Notes: generated from the letters alone by a model not told the origin. Shown: positions 7,539 to 13,957, counted from the stretch's first letter. The stretch: 14,176 nt of DNA from Alkalihalobacillus alcalophilus ATCC 27647 = CGMCC 1.3604 (GCF_000292245.2 NZ_ALPT02000097.1:1-14176), one strand, 5' to 3'. Translations and numbers: made by a program.

Positions 7539-7578
7539 ATGATAGTTTTTGATATTCATCTTTGACTATCATTATTCT
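7539..7578 (+). promoter_or_regulatory. Candidate plsC promoter overlapped by an inverted repeat
   Basis: TTGATA (7549-7554) and TATTCT (7573-7578), 18 nt apart, form a plausible sigma-A promoter about 40 nt before the plsC start. It is overlapped by an exact 8-bp inverted repeat, ATGATAGT (7539-7546) and ACTATCAT (7565-7572), with an 18-nt spacer. The repeat could be an operator. It does not match the FapR site (TTAGTACC-type arms) that controls plsC in B. subtilis. The assignment is by inspection only. Confidence 0.35.
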
Positions 7579-7619
7579 TAATCTGTTTTGAAAATAGTTT
7601 CATTTAGAGGAGAGTCAAC

Positions 7620-8318
7620 ATGCGTAATATAATTGTTTATGGACATGCTATTTTATTTTTACTATCTATCATTCCGGCTATGCTTTGGTTAAAAACACAA
7701 GATCCGGAAGTTCGGTACAAAAAAACAAATCAATTTGCCAAAAAGTTAGCGAAAAATACATTACGATTAGCTGGGACAAAAGTGAATGTAGAAGGCCTTG
7801 AACACATAAAGGATGATGAACACTACTTGTACATTTCCAACCATCAAGGGAATTTTGACATTCCTTTGTTGCTTGCCCATATAAATAAAGATTTATCGTT
7901 CATTGCTAAAAAATCGCTCGAAAAAGTGCCTTTATTCGGCCAATGGATGACGAATAAAATGTGTATTTTTATCAACCGTGAAAACCCCCGCGATGCCGTT
8001 CGACAATTAGCTAAGGCCGGTGAAATGGTAAAAGACGGTAAACCAGTTTCTATTTTTCCTGAAGGACATCGAAGCAAAGGTGATTCAATGGGTGATTTCG
8101 GGAATTCGGGCTCAAGAATTGCCAAAAAAGCAGGCGTTAAAATTCTGCCGATTACCATAAACGGCTCTTATCGAATCATGGAAGAGTTGAACGGAAAATT
8201 CCAACCTACCGATGTAACTCTAGTTGTCCATGAACCTATTGATCCTGTCGAGTTCAGTTCATTGTCCGAATTAAACATCGCCGTAGAAGAAACCATTCAA
8301 TCTGCCTTACCTAAATAA
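7620..8318 (+). CDS. plsC: 1-acyl-sn-glycerol-3-phosphate acyltransferase
   Basis: A 232-residue lysophosphatidic acid acyltransferase. It transfers an acyl chain from acyl-ACP or acyl-CoA to 1-acylglycerol 3-phosphate to make phosphatidic acid, at the inner face of the membrane. All four family motifs are present: NHQGNFD (the HX4D pair is H75 and D80), FINRENP (R120), FPEGHRSKG (146-154) and ILPITINGS (around P177). The hydrophobic N-terminus (about 4-24) is the usual membrane anchor. The length fits the Bacillus enzymes. The start ATG at 7620 has AGAGGAG 7 nt upstream. It stands alone on the + strand with its own terminator. Confidence 0.92.
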   Translation: MRNIIVYGHAILFLLSIIPAMLWLKTQDPEVRYKKTNQFAKKLAKNTLRLAGTKVNVEGLEHIKDDEHYLYISNHQGNFDIPLLLAHINKDLSFIAKKSLEKVPLFGQWMTNKMCIFINRENPRDAVRQLAKAGEMVKDGKPVSIFPEGHRSKGDSMGDFGNSGSRIAKKAGVKILPITINGSYRIMEELNGKFQPTDVTLVVHEPIDPVEFSSLSELNIAVEETIQSALPK

Positions 8319-8323
8319 ATCAT

Positions 8324-8364
8324 AAAAAGTAGATGAGGAACCAATTCTCCTCATCTACTTTTTT
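8324..8364 (+). terminator. Bidirectional rho-independent terminator between plsC and the 53-residue gene
   Basis: AGTAGATGAGGA (8328-8339) and TCCTCATCTACT (8348-8359) are a perfect 12-bp stem with an 8-nt loop, flanked by an A-run and a T-run. It works as a terminator on both strands, so it serves plsC and the minus-strand group ending at 8451. Confidence 0.93.
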
Positions 8365-8450
8365 TATTGCTACTTAGAGATGGATGGACTTCCTTCTCCT
8401 TTTTTACATACTACCGTCAGTCTAACTGAGATAAGCCGATAGGTTCATCA

Positions 8451-8612
8451 TCATCTATCTCTCTTTTCCACAAACAAGAGAATAAATGTCGCGACTGGTC
8501 CAAGAACTAGCGATAGTAAAAACCAATTAAGCCCCGTTCGATTTTTTCCTTGGGCAAGACCGGCGTTAATTAAAGCTAACGTTCCCCAACCGACAAAGAA
8601 GCTTTCATTCAT
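8451..8612 (-). CDS. Small membrane protein, 53 residues
   Basis: A short gene reading MNESFFVGWGTLALINAGLA at the start, then QGKNRTGLNWFLLSLVLGPV and a second hydrophobic part ending ATFILLFVEKRDR. Two hydrophobic helices (about 5-20 and 30-47) are joined by a basic QGKNRTG turn, so it should be a small membrane hairpin. The ATG at 8612 has a strong GGAGG 7 nt upstream. I know no function for it, though the turn plus LGP motif looks like small Bacillus membrane proteins. It starts 22 nt after the pyrophosphohydrolase gene and is followed by the shared terminator, so it is the last gene of that group. Confidence 0.75.
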   Translation of the reverse strand: MNESFFVGWGTLALINAGLAQGKNRTGLNWFLLSLVLGPVATFILLFVEKRDR

Positions 8613-8634
8613 CTTAATTCCTCCAATCCAAAAA

Positions 8635-8958
8635 TTAATCTTCTACTTCGACTAAATAGATCCGTTTATCAAAGGCTCCCCTTTTTATACGTTTGTCTAC
8701 TCGAATCGTTTCAAGTATTAACTCATTCGTTTGATGGGTTTTGGCGAGGGCAAAAATCACTTCTAATACATCGGCTAGCTCTTCAACGGCTTCATTGTCT
8801 GTTAGAGCTTCCATATACTCATCGATCTCTTCTTGAAGTTTTCTTCGTAACTCTTTTTGATATAACTCTTCATCTAACATTTCAATAGAATATTTTGCAC
8901 CTGTTTTTTCGATTATTTCTGGTATTTGGTCACGAACCAGTTTTTTATAAATCGGCAT
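8635..8958 (-). CDS. MazG-like nucleotide pyrophosphohydrolase (COG4997 type, often annotated phosphoribosyl-ATP pyrophosphohydrolase)
   Basis: A 107-residue all-alpha NTP pyrophosphatase. Its start (MPIYKKLVRDQIPEIIEK) is the hallmark of the COG4997 group. The metal-binding signature EExxE is E43-E44-I-D-E47, and the second acidic motif is EELADV (E59, E60, D63). Family members hydrolyse NTPs or related nucleotides to monophosphates and PPi. The common label phosphoribosyl-ATP pyrophosphohydrolase comes from similarity to HisE, and no histidine genes are nearby. The start ATG at 8958 has AGGGG about 10 nt upstream. It lies 26 nt after the DUF2087 regulator and 22 nt before the 53-residue gene. 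Confidence 0.87.
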   Translation of the reverse strand: MPIYKKLVRDQIPEIIEKTGAKYSIEMLDEELYQKELRRKLQEEIDEYMEALTDNEAVEELADVLEVIFALAKTHQTNELILETIRVDKRIKRGAFDKRIYLVEVED

Positions 8959-8984
8959 GACGACACTTCCCCTTTGTTAATCGT

Positions 8985-9737
8985 TTATTTCATCCAATAT
9001 TCTAAACCATCTTTGCTTCTTTCCATAAAACCGTATTCAATTAAATAACGTCGAATCGTTGCAAAATCAGGATAAATCTGCTTTAAAATCTCACTAACTT
9101 CCTTCTCTGTATACATCTTTTTCCGCTCAAACCGAGCTATGATTTGCTGCAAAACAATTATTTTCCTCTTTTCTTTACTAGGGAAAATCGCTAACGGACC
9201 TGCTAATCCCTCTTTAAAATAAGTGCTCAGTATTTTTTCTTTTTCCAGTTCAGTCGTAATATAACGGTCATCCACCATTTTTGCCCCCTTATGAACCTTG
9301 ACTAATTTCTCTTCATCCTTCTCCATTAAACTTTTCATAATTGCTAAAAAGACCTTCGCTTGCTTTTCCTTCTCCTTTAACTTAAAACGGTGGTTTCGGA
9401 CTGTTGAAACACTTCCAATCCCAAGCTTTTCAGCTACTTCCTTATCTGAAAGTCCATCATAAAAAGCTCGAATAAGCTCTCGCTGTTGCTCGGTTAAGCC
9501 TGTATATCTTTTATCAAAACCTAATAGAGAATCTAGGCTTGAGTGGTGCTTATTTTGAATATGATAAACAATCGCTTTTTTTGCCTCTAATAAAAACTCA
9601 TCCTGTTTGTAAATAATTCCATCCTCGCACATATAATCACATAAAAGGCATTGATAAATTCCACTTGCAGGCTCATAACGAAAGCCTTGAGCCATTTCTT
9701 CAACCGTCGAATCCCAAAAATCATTTTCATTTATCAA
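8985..9737 (-). CDS. DUF2087-type transcriptional regulator with N-terminal C2H2-like finger and central HTH
   Basis: A 250-residue protein in three parts. Residues 28-65 hold C30-x2-C33 followed by H59 and H64/H65, a possible zinc site. Residues 79-120 (TGLTEQQRELIRAFYDGLSD, then KEVAEKLGIGSVSTVRNHRF) look like a LuxR/sigma-type helix-turn-helix. Residues about 185-250 (FPSKEKRKIIVLQQI ... YPDFATIRRYLIEYGF) are the DUF2087 domain, itself a winged-helix-like fold. It is likely a DNA-binding regulator; the signal is unknown. The start is TTG 9737, with GGGGTG about 8 nt upstream. It heads the group with the pyrophosphohydrolase and the 53-residue protein. A palindrome covers its likely transcription start. 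Confidence 0.82.
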   Translation of the reverse strand: MINENDFWDSTVEEMAQGFRYEPASGIYQCLLCDYMCEDGIIYKQDEFLLEAKKAIVYHIQNKHHSSLDSLLGFDKRYTGLTEQQRELIRAFYDGLSDKEVAEKLGIGSVSTVRNHRFKLKEKEKQAKVFLAIMKSLMEKDEEKLVKVHKGAKMVDDRYITTELEKEKILSTYFKEGLAGPLAIFPSKEKRKIIVLQQIIARFERKKMYTEKEVSEILKQIYPDFATIRRYLIEYGFMERSKDGLEYWMK

Positions 9738-9761
9738 AATCTATACACCCCACAAATAAAG

Positions 9762-9827
9762 TAAACAAATTTTAATTATGTTTATTAATTAATAAACAAT
9801 ATATCATACCATCTATAATTTATTCAA
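9762..9827 (-). promoter_or_regulatory. Promoter of the DUF2087 regulator with palindromic operator candidate
   Basis: On the minus strand TTGAAT (opposite 9822-9827) and TATATT (opposite 9798-9803), 18 nt apart and with a TGA just before the -10, form a plausible extended -10 promoter. Directly downstream is a perfect 20-bp palindrome, TGTTTATTAATTAATAAACA (9779-9798), over the expected transcription start. A further TAAACA half-site lies at 9762-9767. The arrangement suggests a repressor site, perhaps for autoregulation. Confidence 0.45.
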
Positions 9828-9914
9828 ATCATTTATTTATCTATATTTCATTTAAAGGGAATTTCCCTGTTGAGCTCGAAGTAAAAACAAAGGATGATTG
9901 AGGAGGTTTTTTGA

Positions 9915-10388
9915 ATGGATGCTAAATTTAAATTGACCCCTTTTTTACAATGCCAGATCGTCGAAAGAGAATACTTATTAGTTGGTATTAGTACAACCAC
10001 TCTTTTTCCAAATGGCTTTCCAACTGAAGCAAAAAAAATACAACATCAGCTTTTGAAAAGAAAAGAACATGTGCAGGCCGTTAAAGATGACACCATTCTT
10101 ATTTCTCCTTTCTTATGTAATGAAGTTTTGGCGACCTATTTTGCTTGTTTTGAAGTGAAAGAGTCCGTGCCACAACCAGAAGATATGTTAGAAATCCCTT
10201 TAAAGAAGACAAAATATGCCATGATTACTTGTACAAATAAAACGATTAGTGAAGGATATGAACGCCTCTTTCGGTGGATGCACAAAGTTAAGCTACAGCA
10301 AAAATTGATAGGTGCAACCCAGCTAGAGATTTTTTATTTAGAAGATGGTGAAGAAGAAATCAAAGTAGAATTGTTAATCCCAGTTTAA
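9915..10388 (+). CDS. Stand-alone effector-binding (GyrI-like/AraC-type) domain protein
   Basis: A 157-residue protein resembling the GyrI-like small-molecule binding domain found at the end of AraC- and MerR-type regulators, here without a DNA-binding part. The visible features are an early REYLLVGISTTT strand, a long central helix (EAKKIQHQLLKRKEHVQAVK), a strand ending FACFEV, a KTKYAMITC strand, then a helix (ISEGYERLFRWMHK) and a final LEIFYLEDGEEEIKVELLIPV. The last segment holds the acidic residues typical of the ligand pocket. Such proteins bind hydrophobic or cationic compounds; the ligand here is unknown. The start ATG at 9915 has GAGGAGG 9 nt upstream. It is divergent from the DUF2087 regulator and could be its target. 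Confidence 0.75.
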   Translation: MDAKFKLTPFLQCQIVEREYLLVGISTTTLFPNGFPTEAKKIQHQLLKRKEHVQAVKDDTILISPFLCNEVLATYFACFEVKESVPQPEDMLEIPLKKTKYAMITCTNKTISEGYERLFRWMHKVKLQQKLIGATQLEIFYLEDGEEEIKVELLIPV

Positions 10389-10419
10389 GTGAAGCTAACG
10401 ACCGTATTACATTACACTC

Positions 10420-10457
10420 AAAAAAGCTCTAATCCTGTATGACAGTGAATCAGAACT
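10420..10457 (-). terminator. Probable terminator of the Nudix gene at 10516
   Basis: Read on the minus strand, AGTTCTGATTC (opposite 10447-10457) pairs along 11 positions, three of them G-U, with GGATTAGAGCT (opposite 10425-10435), and is followed by five T. The G-U pairs become A-C mismatches on the + strand, so it should act only for minus-strand transcription. Confidence 0.6.
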
Positions 10458-10475
10458 CTTTTCTCATTAGGAAGA

Positions 10476-10516
10476 GGCTATAAATTATTCTCCTAGGTTA
10501 ATTTATAGCCTTTTTC
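10476..10516 (+). terminator. Rho-independent terminator of the effector-binding gene
   Basis: GGCTATAAATTA (10476-10487) and TAATTTATAGCC (10499-10510) form a perfect 12-bp stem with an 11-nt loop, followed by TTTTTCT. It lies about 90 nt after the stop at 10388 and abuts the end of the convergent Nudix gene. Confidence 0.8.
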
Positions 10517-10911
10517 TAATCTGTAATTCTTTTCATTAATTCCTCACCAAGCTCCTTTGGTCTTATATCAACGGAACCTAGCTGAGATAATGGGAGCCAT
10601 ACAGGTTCATAGGTGCCACGATTTCTCTCGTTCCTATACTCCTCTCCAGCACCTGTACCAAATGTGCCAGCAACAATTTTTGCTTGAAAGTAAAATTGTA
10701 GACCATTAAATTCCACTTTCTTTAGTAGCTCACCAACCTCGACCTCTAGCCCTAATTCTTCATAGGCTTCTCGTTTAGCTGCTTCTTTTGGGGTTTCCTC
10801 TTTTTCAACCCCACCACCAGGAAAAACATAATACACCTGCCCCTCTCTCATTCGTTTAATCAAGACAACAGCATGACTCTCTATAATGACAACACCACTG
10901 CGAACTCTCAT
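10516..10911 (-). CDS. Nudix hydrolase
   Basis: A 131-residue Nudix protein. The box is complete at residues 33-55 (GGVEKEE, then REAYEELGL), with correct GX5EX7RE spacing and catalytic glutamates E48, E51 and E52. The preceding strand and loop (HAVVLIKRMREGQVYYVFPG) are typical of MutT-like proteins that act on nucleotides. A later segment (GTFGTGAGEEYRNERNRGTYEPVWLPL) contains the variable substrate loop. No substrate can be named. The start ATG at 10911 has AAAGGAG 6 nt upstream. It stands between the repeat array (10969-11184) and its own terminator, and converges on the effector-binding gene. Confidence 0.88.
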   Translation of the reverse strand: MRVRSGVVIIESHAVVLIKRMREGQVYYVFPGGGVEKEETPKEAAKREAYEELGLEVEVGELLKKVEFNGLQFYFQAKIVAGTFGTGAGEEYRNERNRGTYEPVWLPLSQLGSVDIRPKELGEELMKRITD

Positions 10912-10968
10912 TGTATTCTCCTTTTCTATTTACTCTCGTTAATAGACACTTAACTTGCCATCAATTTC

Positions 10969-11184
10969 TTTTTTGCCCTATAAACTCCAGTTATTGGACA
11001 AACCTCTCTTATCTCTCTCTTTTTTGTCCTATAAACCCCAGTTATTGGACAAAACACTCCTCTCCCTCTCTCTTTTTTGTCCTATAACCCCCAGTTATTG
11101 GACAAACCCTCTTCGTCCCTCCTCTATATGTCCAATAAAACACAAATAGAGGACAAAACAAGGCTCTCGTCACCTGTTTTGTCC
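10969..11184. repeat. Array of TTTTGTCC / GGACAAAA hairpin repeats separated by pyrimidine-rich spacers
   Basis: Three 34-bp copies lie at 10969-11002, 11020-11053 and 11073-11106. Each starts TTTTTTGYCCTATAA, has a 7-nt centre ending CCAG, and ends TTATTGGACAAA. The two ends pair (8 bp, one mismatch, 4 bp). A divergent fourth copy with TGTCC and GGACAAAA arms spans 11126-11158, and its last arm GGACAAAACA (11151-11160) also pairs perfectly with TGTTTTGTCC (11175-11184). The spacers are C/T-rich (CTCTCTT-like) and 17-20 bp long. The whole 310-bp gap between the Nudix and rtcB genes is this array plus a short flank. The reading frame through it is a repeat artefact. Confidence 0.9.
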
Positions 11185-11221
11185 ATTCATTTAATCTAAT
11201 AAGCATAATAAGCAACTACTA

Positions 11222-12444
11222 TCAATCCTTATAAGGGTCCATTTCTCCTGCACCAGCCATACAGACACCGATTGGTTTCAGGCGGTGTTTCACATTAAGA
11301 GTTTCATCATGAGCCGCAAGAACTTCTGCTAGTTTTTTGTATACAAATGGGCTTTCATCCGTGCCAGCTCCTCTTAGTTCAACGCCGAAGTCTTTAACGC
11401 CCGTATACATTTGCTCAGGCGAAATTTCGCCACCACTACGTTTTTTGTTTTCCAATTCATTCTACCGGCCGCTTTTGTTCGGCTCATTACCCGACCAGCT
11501 CCGTGCACGGTACTATAGAACGCATCGACATTCTCTGCTGAATCTCGTCCTTCTACAATCACTGAATAATCACCCATGCTGCCCCCGATAAACCCTAATT
11601 GCCCTGGTGCTGATGGTGTTGCTCCTTTTCTTACAACGATAAAGTCTTTGCCATTATGATTCTCTTTCCAAGCAAAATTATGGTGATTATGAACAGTAAA
11701 AGTCGCTTCTGCTTGTAAAATACGCAATACTTTCTCAATCACATAATCTCTTCCCGCATACGCATATTTACCAGCTAAATTCATCGCTCGATAGTACATA
11801 TCACCAACTTCTGTATTTAAATCTAATAAAGTAGGTTCAGCTTCCATCTTTTCACCTTTTACATTTTCACTAAACGCTTTTCCTTTTGCTAGGTTTAAAA
11901 AGCCACTCGCTGTTTTATGACCGAAACCACGGCTCCCAAAATGATTAGCGATCCAAATATCCTCTGTATCTTCCTCTACAAAAATATCGACAAAATGATT
12001 GCCTGAACCAACTGTCCCTAATTGACTTCTTGCTAATTTTTTTAAGGAATCATGCTCGTGTGTGCCAATTTGCTGATAAACAGACCAATCTGGATCATCA
12101 AAAAGCTCATGATCAACCTTTTCTTGATTTTTACGGCCAACTCCAAAAGAAATTTGAGCAGCTACTTGGTCCATAATTGAACTTATATCCTCTTTAATAT
12201 CTTCATATTTTAAATTTGTACGAACCGCTTTATTTCCACAAGCAATATCATAACCGACTCCTGATGGCGAGATTTGCCCATCATAAACGACAACACCACC
12301 TACAGGCTGGCTATAACCGTAATGGTGATCAGCCATTAACAAAACTTGTTCGACTTGCCCATACTTTGAACAAGTGACCGCTTGATTGACTGCATTTTCC
12401 ATAGGAGTTCCCCAAACACGAACCCCTTCAATTTCTTTATACAT
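11222..12444 (-). CDS. rtcB: RtcB family RNA ligase, reading frame broken by a -1 frameshift at 11440-11446
   Basis: Joined across the shift, this is a 407-residue RtcB-type RNA ligase, which seals 2',3'-cyclic phosphate or 3'-phosphate RNA ends to 5'-OH ends with GTP and Mn2+. The first frame holds almost all motifs: SGVGYDIACGN (D66, C69), GSGNHF (N149, H150), H168 in NHFGSRGFGH, HNHHN (252-256) and HGAGR, whose H314 corresponds to the guanylylated histidine. After NWKTKN (residue 335) that frame runs on to a stop at 11374. The true C-terminus (RSGGEISPEQMYTGVKDFGV, ending CMAGAGEMDPYKD) continues in the -1 frame to 11222. The junction is A-AAA-AAC. The start ATG at 12444 has GAGGGAG about 7 nt upstream. 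It could be frameshift-expressed, a pseudogene or a homopolymer sequencing error. Confidence 0.85.
11418..11446 (-). promoter_or_regulatory. Candidate -1 ribosomal frameshift signal in rtcB
   Basis: On the minus strand the heptamer A-AAA-AAC (11446 to 11440) is in the frame required for -1 slippage: the zero-frame codons are ACA AAA AAC. Eight nt later comes the palindrome GGCGAAATTTCGCC (11431 to 11418), able to form a 5-bp hairpin with an AATT loop. A -1 slip here enters the frame that encodes the conserved RtcB C-terminus. No strong Shine-Dalgarno-like stimulator is seen upstream, and the hairpin is small. Confidence 0.4.
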
Positions 12445-12474
12445 ACTAATTCTCCCTCTCAAAATCACTGTTTC

Positions 12475-12504
12475 ATTATGTAAAAGCGATACATTCAATT
12501 TGAA
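12475..12504 (-). promoter_or_regulatory. Candidate rtcB promoter
   Basis: On the minus strand TTCAAA (opposite 12499-12504) and CATAAT (opposite 12475-12480), 18 nt apart, match four and five of six consensus positions. This places transcription start about 25 nt before the ATG at 12444, leaving room for the GAGGGAG ribosome site. The rest of the 163-nt gap up to 12607 shows no hairpin or other clear signal. Confidence 0.35.
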
Positions 12505-12607
12505 AATAATCTGATTTTACTCAACTTACACATACCCTTCTATCTGTAAATCCGTTTCCCCAATCTAATTTCCCTTTCTCGACAACTGCCAGATATTAAG
12601 CAATTAT

Positions 12608-13039
12608 TTATAAAATTAAGCCTTTCCATTCATCTTGTTCTTCTTTAATAAATCGTTCTAGTTCCAAGATCATATAATCTAGTTGGTTAAATTCAGTAGT
12701 CAAATAAAATTGGGCTTTGATTTGTTCTGGTATTTCAAGGTTGTTATTCACATTCACCTCAATCGCGATTCTCCCTAGAACATCTATCAAATAAAAACGC
12801 AAGGACAAAAAGTGAGTTGCCTCCAAACTTCCTGTACACCAATAATAATCATCTTTTCCTAATTTTTCAATAAATATTTTTATGCCTCTCTGGAGTTCAT
12901 AAAGCTCCTCATTATCAGTGTAAAGCTTTAAGTTCAGCTGGATGTCGCTGTTTTTTAATAAAAGCTTAACTTGAAAAAAATCAATATCTTTCCAAACTTT
13001 TTTCATAGACATCTTATAATCATTCAAGTCCTTCACCAT
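12608..13039 (-). CDS. Hypothetical protein, weakly reminiscent of WapI-type immunity proteins
   Basis: A 143-residue protein I do not firmly recognise. It alternates beta strands and acidic loops: FFQVKLLLKNSDIQLNLKLY, then a helix (LYELQRGIKIFIEKLGK), a WCTGS turn, strands HFLSLRFYLIDVLGRIAIEV and AQFYLTTEFNQLDYMILELE, and a final acidic helix. The order of strands followed by an L-D-x-x-x-x-E-L helix recalls small WapI-like immunity proteins, but this is only an impression. No signal peptide or membrane segment is seen. The ATG at 13039 overlaps the stop of the kinase gene by 7 bp (ATGGTGA), so translation is probably coupled. The ribosome site (CAGGT) is weak, so the exact start is uncertain. 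Confidence 0.65.
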   Translation of the reverse strand: MVKDLNDYKMSMKKVWKDIDFFQVKLLLKNSDIQLNLKLYTDNEELYELQRGIKIFIEKLGKDDYYWCTGSLEATHFLSLRFYLIDVLGRIAIEVNVNNNLEIPEQIKAQFYLTTEFNQLDYMILELERFIKEEQDEWKGLIL

Positions 13040-13947
13040 ACCTGTTCTAGTTCAGATTGATTCGCAAAAATCCATAAGAGCATTTCTTTATTTCGGTTAT
13101 ACAAATGTTCATCATGAAGAAAGAAGGCCATAAAGATGAGTTGAATCGCAAGCATCACGTGCCAAATAAGTTCTCGTTCCTCCCTTAATAACGGGTTCTT
13201 CTCGTTATAACTTAAACAGAGTTCCTGAACAAACTGAAACCAACCATGTCTTTTCGATTCCGTATCAAAAAGTTCATTTAAAATACTTGTGGAGCAATAA
13301 GCTAAATCAAATAAACGTATATTGACCTCCGCTTGGTCAAAATCAATTACCTCTGCTAGTTCACCACTTTTATAAATCATATTAAATAAATGCATATCAC
13401 GATGGATGACTTGCTTTGGCAGTTTATTCATTTTCCCCTCTAATTCTTCGTTAAAGACAGCCCAGACCGGTTCAAGAGAAGTGGTATTATCAATCGTATT
13501 GATTTCTACAAAAGTAAATTCCTTTACAATATTATACAATTTTTTCATTGGGTATAAAAGAGTCATTTGCTCGCTCGCCATCGCTTTATGTAAAGAGCCA
13601 AGCGTATCTCCAAGCACAGCAGGCACTATCGGATTACGGATACATTCGTCAGCTAAAAAAGTTTCCCCTTCAATAAAGTGATAAAGACAGTAAACTTCTC
13701 CTGCAAAAACAGCATAAAATTCTTCTTTTTTTGTTTGAACTAAAACTTGTACATTGATTCCTTGCTCTTGAATAAACGAAAGCAACTTCGCTTCTCTTAT
13801 AATGGATTCTTTATCCTGTTTTCTTTTTAAGACAAAATGTACATCATTGATTGTAGTAATTTTGGCTGCTTTTTCAGATAACTTGATCGCCGTTTTTAAT
13901 TCAAGACCCCAATTATCAAGAATCGCTATTATCCTTTTAATCTCCAT
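13033..13947 (-). CDS. Aminoglycoside phosphotransferase (APH)-fold kinase
   Basis: A 304-residue APH/choline-kinase-fold protein. The catalytic loop is IHRDMHLFNMI (H182, R183, D184, N189) and the metal-binding segment is IDFDQ (D202, D204). The ATP-contacting lysine is probably K41 in FVLKRKQD. An LYHFIEGETF hinge is at 88-97, and an LGSLHKAM helix at 116-123 is typical of Bacillus members of the fold. The substrate is unknown. Spore coat, homoserine or methylthioribose kinase-like roles are all possible for the fold. The start ATG at 13947 has AAAGGAGG 4 nt upstream. The 123-bp tandem repeats begin only about 10 nt further upstream, so the promoter must lie in or beyond them. Confidence 0.85.
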   Translation of the reverse strand: MEIKRIIAILDNWGLELKTAIKLSEKAAKITTINDVHFVLKRKQDKESIIREAKLLSFIQEQGINVQVLVQTKKEEFYAVFAGEVYCLYHFIEGETFLADECIRNPIVPAVLGDTLGSLHKAMASEQMTLLYPMKKLYNIVKEFTFVEINTIDNTTSLEPVWAVFNEELEGKMNKLPKQVIHRDMHLFNMIYKSGELAEVIDFDQAEVNIRLFDLAYCSTSILNELFDTESKRHGWFQFVQELCLSYNEKNPLLREERELIWHVMLAIQLIFMAFFLHDEHLYNRNKEMLLWIFANQSELEQVW

Positions 13948-13957
13948 ATTACCTCCT

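Noticed and set aside
10955..11149. 64-codon + strand open frame through the hairpin repeats
   Set aside because: Its sequence is just the translated repeat (LSYKPQLLDK-like units). There is no ribosome site and no independent protein character.
11337..11591. 84-codon + strand open frame opposite rtcB
   Set aside because: It is antisense to conserved RtcB coding sequence and has no ribosome site.
12445..12498. 18-codon N-terminal extension of RtcB
   Set aside because: The family begins at MYKEIEGVRVWG and the ribosome site is placed for ATG 12444; the extension overlaps the candidate promoter.
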